A stretch of DNA of 24,915 nt from JBFFXF01 sp041569895 (GTDB lineage Bacteria; Planctomycetota; UBA8108; JACQVS01). Shown in pieces: positions 22,601 through 24,915 of this stretch. The position numbers and the translations under genes were made by a program. A model generated the notes under the pieces. It was not told the origin of the DNA. It saw nothing but the letters and a program-made list of their open reading frames with translations, and ran no database searches. Within the stretch, counting starts at the first letter, position 1; every line of letters starts with the position of its first letter. The DNA is taken from the NCBI GenBank assembly GCA_041569895.1, contig JBFFXF010000089.1, forward strand, positions 1-24,915. The letters run 5' to 3'.

Positions 22601-24547
22601 GTCCCACGCGCGCGACGCGTACGCCAGCGTCCGGTACCGCGTCACCCATCGCAGGCGGCCGCTCTCGACGTCGAGCGCGGTGACCACGCCGTGGCCGGGA
22701 GCGGACACGGCCACGCCGCCGGCCGCCGCGAGGCTCGCCCCCTGACTCACGGCGTTGCGGTGGCGCTGCAGGTAGCCCGCGTTGTAGCTGTAGAGCTTCT
22801 CGAGCCAGCGCAGCGAGCCCGACGTCGTCAGGCCGGCGACCCACGGGCCCTTGCCGTCTGTCGCCGGTACGACGAGCAGGTCGCCACCGGCGTGCGTCGG
22901 CGGCGCCGTGAAGGCGATCTTCCGCAGCTCCTCGCGGGTCGCGTCCCGCCCGCCCACGCGCCATCGCAGCTTGCCGTTGCCGATGTCGAACGCGAAGAGC
23001 GCGTTCGGCCGGTAGGAGAGGCGCCCCTTCGAGTCGAAGGCCGGCGCGCTCTGCCTGTCGATGATCATCGCGAGGTCGCCGACGACGCTCACCGTGCCGC
23101 CGCCGAGATGCTGGAAGAGCGCCTGCGGGTTGGTGACGGGCGTCGTTCCCGACGACCCGACGGCGGAGAGGTTGGTGCGCCACACGATCTTGCCGCTGCT
23201 CGCATCGAGCGAGACGAGCTCGCCTCCCGATCGCACGAGCACGACGCCGGGCCGTGTCGCGAAGGAGACGGCGGGAAACGCCGCGTAGAAGTTCGAGCGC
23301 CGCAGCGGGGTCACGGTCTCCGCGGAGATCGCGGTCGGCGCGGCGCCCGTCTGGGCGCTCGAACCGAACGAATGGATCCAGCGGGCGCGTCCGCCGAGGG
23401 GCGGGGACGCCTCCTCCTCGAGCGCGAGCGCCGCGTGATCGGGTCGGCCCATCGGGCATCGCCAGGCGACGCCGTCCTCCGCGACGTCGAGCCCCGGCGG
23501 GACGACGAGCGACAGCTTCGCGAGCTCGGCGCCGCGCACCGGCTCGCCGCGGATGGTCACCACGGTGTCTGCGTAGTCGGCGCGCGCGCGCTCGAGGAGA
23601 TCCGCGGCCGCCTCCGATCGGCCCGCGAGCGCGCTGGCGAACGCGGCCTTGACGATCAGCATCAGCTGCGCGCGCTCGTCCGCGCCGCCGGCTGCGACGC
23701 CGCGCTCGTCCGCGGGGATCATCGAGCGACGTCGGGCCAGCTCCGCGTACGCGTCCGCGGCGCGAGCAGGCGCGCCGAGGTCGAGCGCCCGGTCCCCGAG
23801 CGCCTCGAGGGCTCGAAAGCCGGCGCCGGTCAGCGGGTAGCGGCGCGAGAGCTCGTCGAGCGCCAGGAGCGACACCTCGAAGGGCAGCGTGAGCGCCTTC
23901 TCGAGCTCGCGCTCCGCCGGCGGATCGTAGACCCGGCGGTAGATCTCGCGGCCCTCGCCTGGCAGCTCGAGGAGGATGCGACGCACGGCGGCGTCGAGAG
24001 GCTCGTAATGGACGCCGTCCGGGGTGAAGACGATCTGCGACGGCGGCCGATCATCCTCCTCCTCGACCTCCGGTGGTTTCGCCGCGGCGGCGCCCCCGAC
24101 GACGCGGACCATAGCCCCGGCGCCCCCGGCAATGCGAACGACGCCCGCCGGCGCTGCCGGCCCCGGCTCGGGCGTCCTCGATCGCGGCGACTCTCGCTTC
24201 TCGGCCTCCTCCTCCGGCTGCCTGTCGGCGAGCAGCCGATCGAGCAGGTCGAGACCCTTCACCCAGTCGCCCTCGGTGAAGAACTCGTGCGCCCGCTCGA
24301 CGCGCCCGAGCGCGGCGGTGTTCTCGCGCGGCATCGCCGGTCCGGCGAACTCGGGGGGCGTGACACCGGCGGTCTCATCGGCGTCGCCGTCCTTCTTCGC
24401 CTCCGCCGCGCCCCCGGAGTCCGACGAGCTCGATGGCTCGTCCGCAGGCTCCGCCGCGACCGCCTCCTGGGCGGAGGCGACCGCCGGCATGATCGGCGCC
24501 GCGAAAATGGCCAGCGTGCAGGCGAGGAGAGCGAGGACGTGCTTCAA
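19643..24547 (-). CDS. Large exported PQQ-like beta-propeller / TPR protein
   Basis: A 1634-aa protein. A signal peptide (KHVLALLACTLAIFAAPIMP, then AVASAQE) is followed by an acidic low-complexity region and a TPR-like N-domain (about 80-385; RAHEFFTEGDWVKGLDLLDR). A first PQQ-type propeller follows (about 385-800; blades such as VSLDASSGKIVWRTNL, VTALDVESGRLRWVTRY, IAIDLGTGRTIWDRSF). Next are a helical TPR region (about 825-1085; RAEGRYAEALDLLESLLD) and a second propeller-like part (about 1100-1600; AIDLDSGKLRSR). NQPGG repeats interrupt the second half. These WxxxL/DxxTGxxxW blades usually build scaffolds or bind partners; no cofactor residue set for a quinoprotein dehydrogenase is evident, so enzyme activity is not claimed. 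The start is TTG at 24547: it begins the signal peptide and lies 62 nt after a strong promoter. The only upstream in-frame ATG is inside a repeat. It is the first gene of the five-gene operon. Confidence 0.87.
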   Translation of the reverse strand: MKHVLALLACTLAIFAAPIMPAVASAQEAVAAEPADEPSSSSDSGGAAEAKKDGDADETAGVTPPEFAGPAMPRENTAALGRVERAHEFFTEGDWVKGLDLLDRLLADRQPEEEAEKRESPRSRTPEPGPAAPAGVVRIAGGAGAMVRVVGGAAAAKPPEVEEEDDRPPSQIVFTPDGVHYEPLDAAVRRILLELPGEGREIYRRVYDPPAERELEKALTLPFEVSLLALDELSRRYPLTGAGFRALEALGDRALDLGAPARAADAYAELARRRSMIPADERGVAAGGADERAQLMLIVKAAFASALAGRSEAAADLLERARADYADTVVTIRGEPVRGAELAKLSLVVPPGLDVAEDGVAWRCPMGRPDHAALALEEEASPPLGGRARWIHSFGSSAQTGAAPTAISAETVTPLRRSNFYAAFPAVSFATRPGVVLVRSGGELVSLDASSGKIVWRTNLSAVGSSGTTPVTNPQALFQHLGGGTVSVVGDLAMIIDRQSAPAFDSKGRLSYRPNALFAFDIGNGKLRWRVGGRDATREELRKIAFTAPPTHAGGDLLVVPATDGKGPWVAGLTTSGSLRWLEKLYSYNAGYLQRHRNAVSQGASLAAAGGVAVSAPGHGVVTALDVESGRLRWVTRYRTLAYASRAWDDSQLVWAPSHPVIAGGRVIVAPYDSSYLIAIDLGTGRTIWDRSFGGDRFAFLGADDELAFVAGDVVEAIDARTGDVRWRSESLRRVAGTGFVTRARIYVPLENEIAMLDRRTGRTLARMGFTDPRIDGLKPANLGLLPADLDGSSEDAIDGTRLIAAGAWGVALIQPQEKAWEHVESRVGSASFDRARLLRAEGRYAEALDLLESLLDAAKSDRSIATATSLLVETAREAAQRLDDPRAIARLLERPGLDIDQSVKTSLELERARILERGDPAAAAAIYHDVIRRGAHDGPVLTPDGVRSRPERWAVDAIHALVAGGRIEPPDAEEAQARERVREAAELLRAGAATRAIRELERIVERTPYLPAAAEALALLAREAADRGGAAATLALFERLIGSFPGFDGVERLRRLRSAFEEALSRPDTLPPSMRALLDADVEWRQAFWHGVDRGFLVETTRRSAPLRTVLSLRSGKLHVFDPTGVEIGDVELPDFPDIEERKASLQSHIEEPGRIYSREDVAFLLTAAGVYRLELPAQAVTEGAAGESAVDERESEDADGDGGNQPGGNQPGGNQPGDDEPIGDDAGARRVELPRLAWHQSYRHAIESLYSYRGVFGWGRSTLSHVSGNLFPEFVLPPGEPHVLVLDTTGELLAIDLDSGKLRSRRSSSGRTPLGRPRLIGADLVVTTAKPAGIVVYDLREPRGPDDVRYSFEAPVGTISAAALVPGSAVVLDTYRGVEVHAADGRGGLLWTDGEPRRAPAVVRVTGAEVWLTTPTGRLECRALLSGRLRWSTAIPRDTAAVRVYEAVELPAGGETPAERALWIALATDASLPSSRSYSTFMQTGRSLVLLQMTESGRKLREVAVGSHGITFTGRRWVVGDRWVIAYNEAAEDGRWYSRVSSFDPQTGAIAVLFQAPIAGKGTGLPPRIALTRLRDGELALALGNAEGFGLYRVSRDDTTAKNDRPAPDGIGGRIEDPRRETARVAEPARGR
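20891..20938 (-). repeat. 15-bp tandem repeat in the PQQ-propeller gene
   Basis: Three exact 15-bp copies of GCCGGGCTGGTTGCC (plus strand), followed by GCC. They encode the linker NQPGG repeated three times between an acidic Asp/Gly stretch and the second propeller. Exact nucleotide identity suggests recent slippage expansion. The length keeps the frame. Confidence 0.9.
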
Positions 24548-24615
24548 CGTGCCGTTTCCTGGAAGGAGGTGGCGGGAGGACGGACCGCTCTGCCGAGCTC
24601 CCCCGGTCCCAGGTG

Positions 24616-24645
24616 ATGATAGGGTCGCCCGGTGGGGGGTGCCAA
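24616..24645 (-). promoter_or_regulatory. Sigma70-like promoter of the PQQ-protein operon
   Basis: On the minus strand TTGGCA (24645-24640) and TATCAT (24621-24616) each match the consensus -35 and -10 at five of six positions, separated by 18 bp. Transcription would start near 24609, about 62 nt before the TTG start of the PQQ-propeller gene. This also supports the TTG start over any longer version. Confidence 0.6.
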
Positions 24646-24671
24646 GCGGGAAAACGGGGTGGGGGCACGGA

Positions 24672-24915
24672 GACCCCGACCCCGATTCCGACGCCAGCGT
24701 TGCAAAAACGTACCCGTTCCCGTGCCCGTGCCCGTGCCCGTGCCCGTGCCCGAGAGCCCACGTCATCGTGTAGCTGTCCGACGTCGGGGCCGAGCGATCG
24801 GAGTCCGAGACAGAGAACAGAGACAGAGGACCGACACCGATTCCGACTCCGATACCGATACCGATACCGATTCGGACACCGATTCCGATTCCGATTCCGA
24901 TGACCGACTCCGACC
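24672..24915. repeat. Hexanucleotide repeat mosaic, copy C (cut by window edge)
   Basis: ACCCCGACCCCGATTCCGAC (24673-24692) comes first. CCGTTC/CCGTGC units follow (24712-24752, mostly exact CCGTGC), then a linker GTCGGGGCCGAG (24783-24794) identical to copy B. GGAGTCCGAGACAGAGAACA and GAGACAGAGGACCGACACCG come next, then CCGATT/CCGATA/CCGACT units from 24832 to the window end. Module order and orientation match copy B. It begins about 27 bp upstream of the operon's -35 box. Confidence 0.9.

Larger units (their letters stand above)
24548..24915. other. Gene-free right end of the window
   Basis: This 368-bp stretch holds the promoter of the PQQ-protein operon (24616-24645) and, beyond it, repeat mosaic C. 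I see no gene in it. Open frames through it encode only His/Gly or Arg/Pro dipeptide strings produced by the hexamers. The right-hand neighbour lies outside the window. Confidence 0.7.

Noticed and set aside
19643..24547. PQQ-dependent alcohol dehydrogenase
   Set aside because: Blade repeats are present, but I see no dehydrogenase active-site or calcium-ligand pattern, and long TPR regions separate two propellers.
22571..24616. Plus-strand reading frame of 681 codons
   Set aside because: Antisense shadow of the PQQ-propeller gene without any recognisable domain.
24548..24766. Longer version of the PQQ protein starting at ATG 24766 with a Gly-His repeat
   Set aside because: The extra residues are translated hexamer repeat and cross the promoter at 24616-24645. 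The signal peptide begins only at the TTG at 24547.

Overview
The window is about 25 kb of very GC-rich bacterial DNA. Its content points to a Gram-negative, LPS-making bacterium, most likely a planctomycete or close relative. The pointers are a Kdo transferase, outer-membrane polysaccharide export proteins, a secreted formylglycine-type sulfatase, a secreted squalene-cyclase-fold protein, a very large PQQ-propeller/TPR protein, and frequent GTG/TTG starts. The taxon is inferred from gene style and not proven.

Region 1 (1-9328, all minus strand, read right to left) is a surface-polysaccharide locus. It starts with a large Wza-like SLBB export protein (6608-9328), then a Wzi-like lipoprotein (5017-6579). 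After a 534-bp gap holding a hexamer-repeat mosaic and a possible promoter/leader come a polyprenyl glycosylphosphotransferase (2995-4482), a PAPS sulfotransferase (2049-2963), a GT4 glycosyltransferase (979-2052), a polysaccharide deacetylase (116-982) and the start of another glycosyltransferase (1-119). The last four genes are joined by 4-nt stop/start overlaps. The set suggests a lipid-linked repeat unit that is glycosylated, trimmed of acetyl groups and possibly sulfated, then exported. Flippase, polymerase and chain-length genes are not in view.

Region 2 (9534-14550, plus strand) diverges from it: Kdo transferase waaA, a secreted sulfatase, a LOG-family nucleotide hydrolase, and an unusual exported protein joining a ThuA-like domain to a SAM methyltransferase. 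The last three are tightly spaced and probably one transcript.

Region 3 (14967-24547, minus strand) converges on region 2. From a good sigma70-like promoter (24616-24645) it runs through a 1634-aa PQQ-propeller/TPR protein, a secreted HEAT plus lectin-like protein, a secreted alpha/alpha-toroid protein, a HAD phosphatase and an M1-family metallopeptidase lipoprotein. Most products of this run carry export signals.

The most unusual feature is non-coding. Three gaps (about 4824-5003, 14557-14959 and 24672-24915) hold mosaics of different hexanucleotide tandem repeats (CCGATT/CCGACT, CCGTTC/CCGTGC, GAGTCC, GAGGAC types). These are joined by shared linkers, with an AATCTGCGT nonamer array in two of them, always in the same order and strand orientation. 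A hexamer run of the same type sits inside the methyltransferase gene. No tRNA, rRNA, CRISPR array, insertion sequence or prophage gene was seen.
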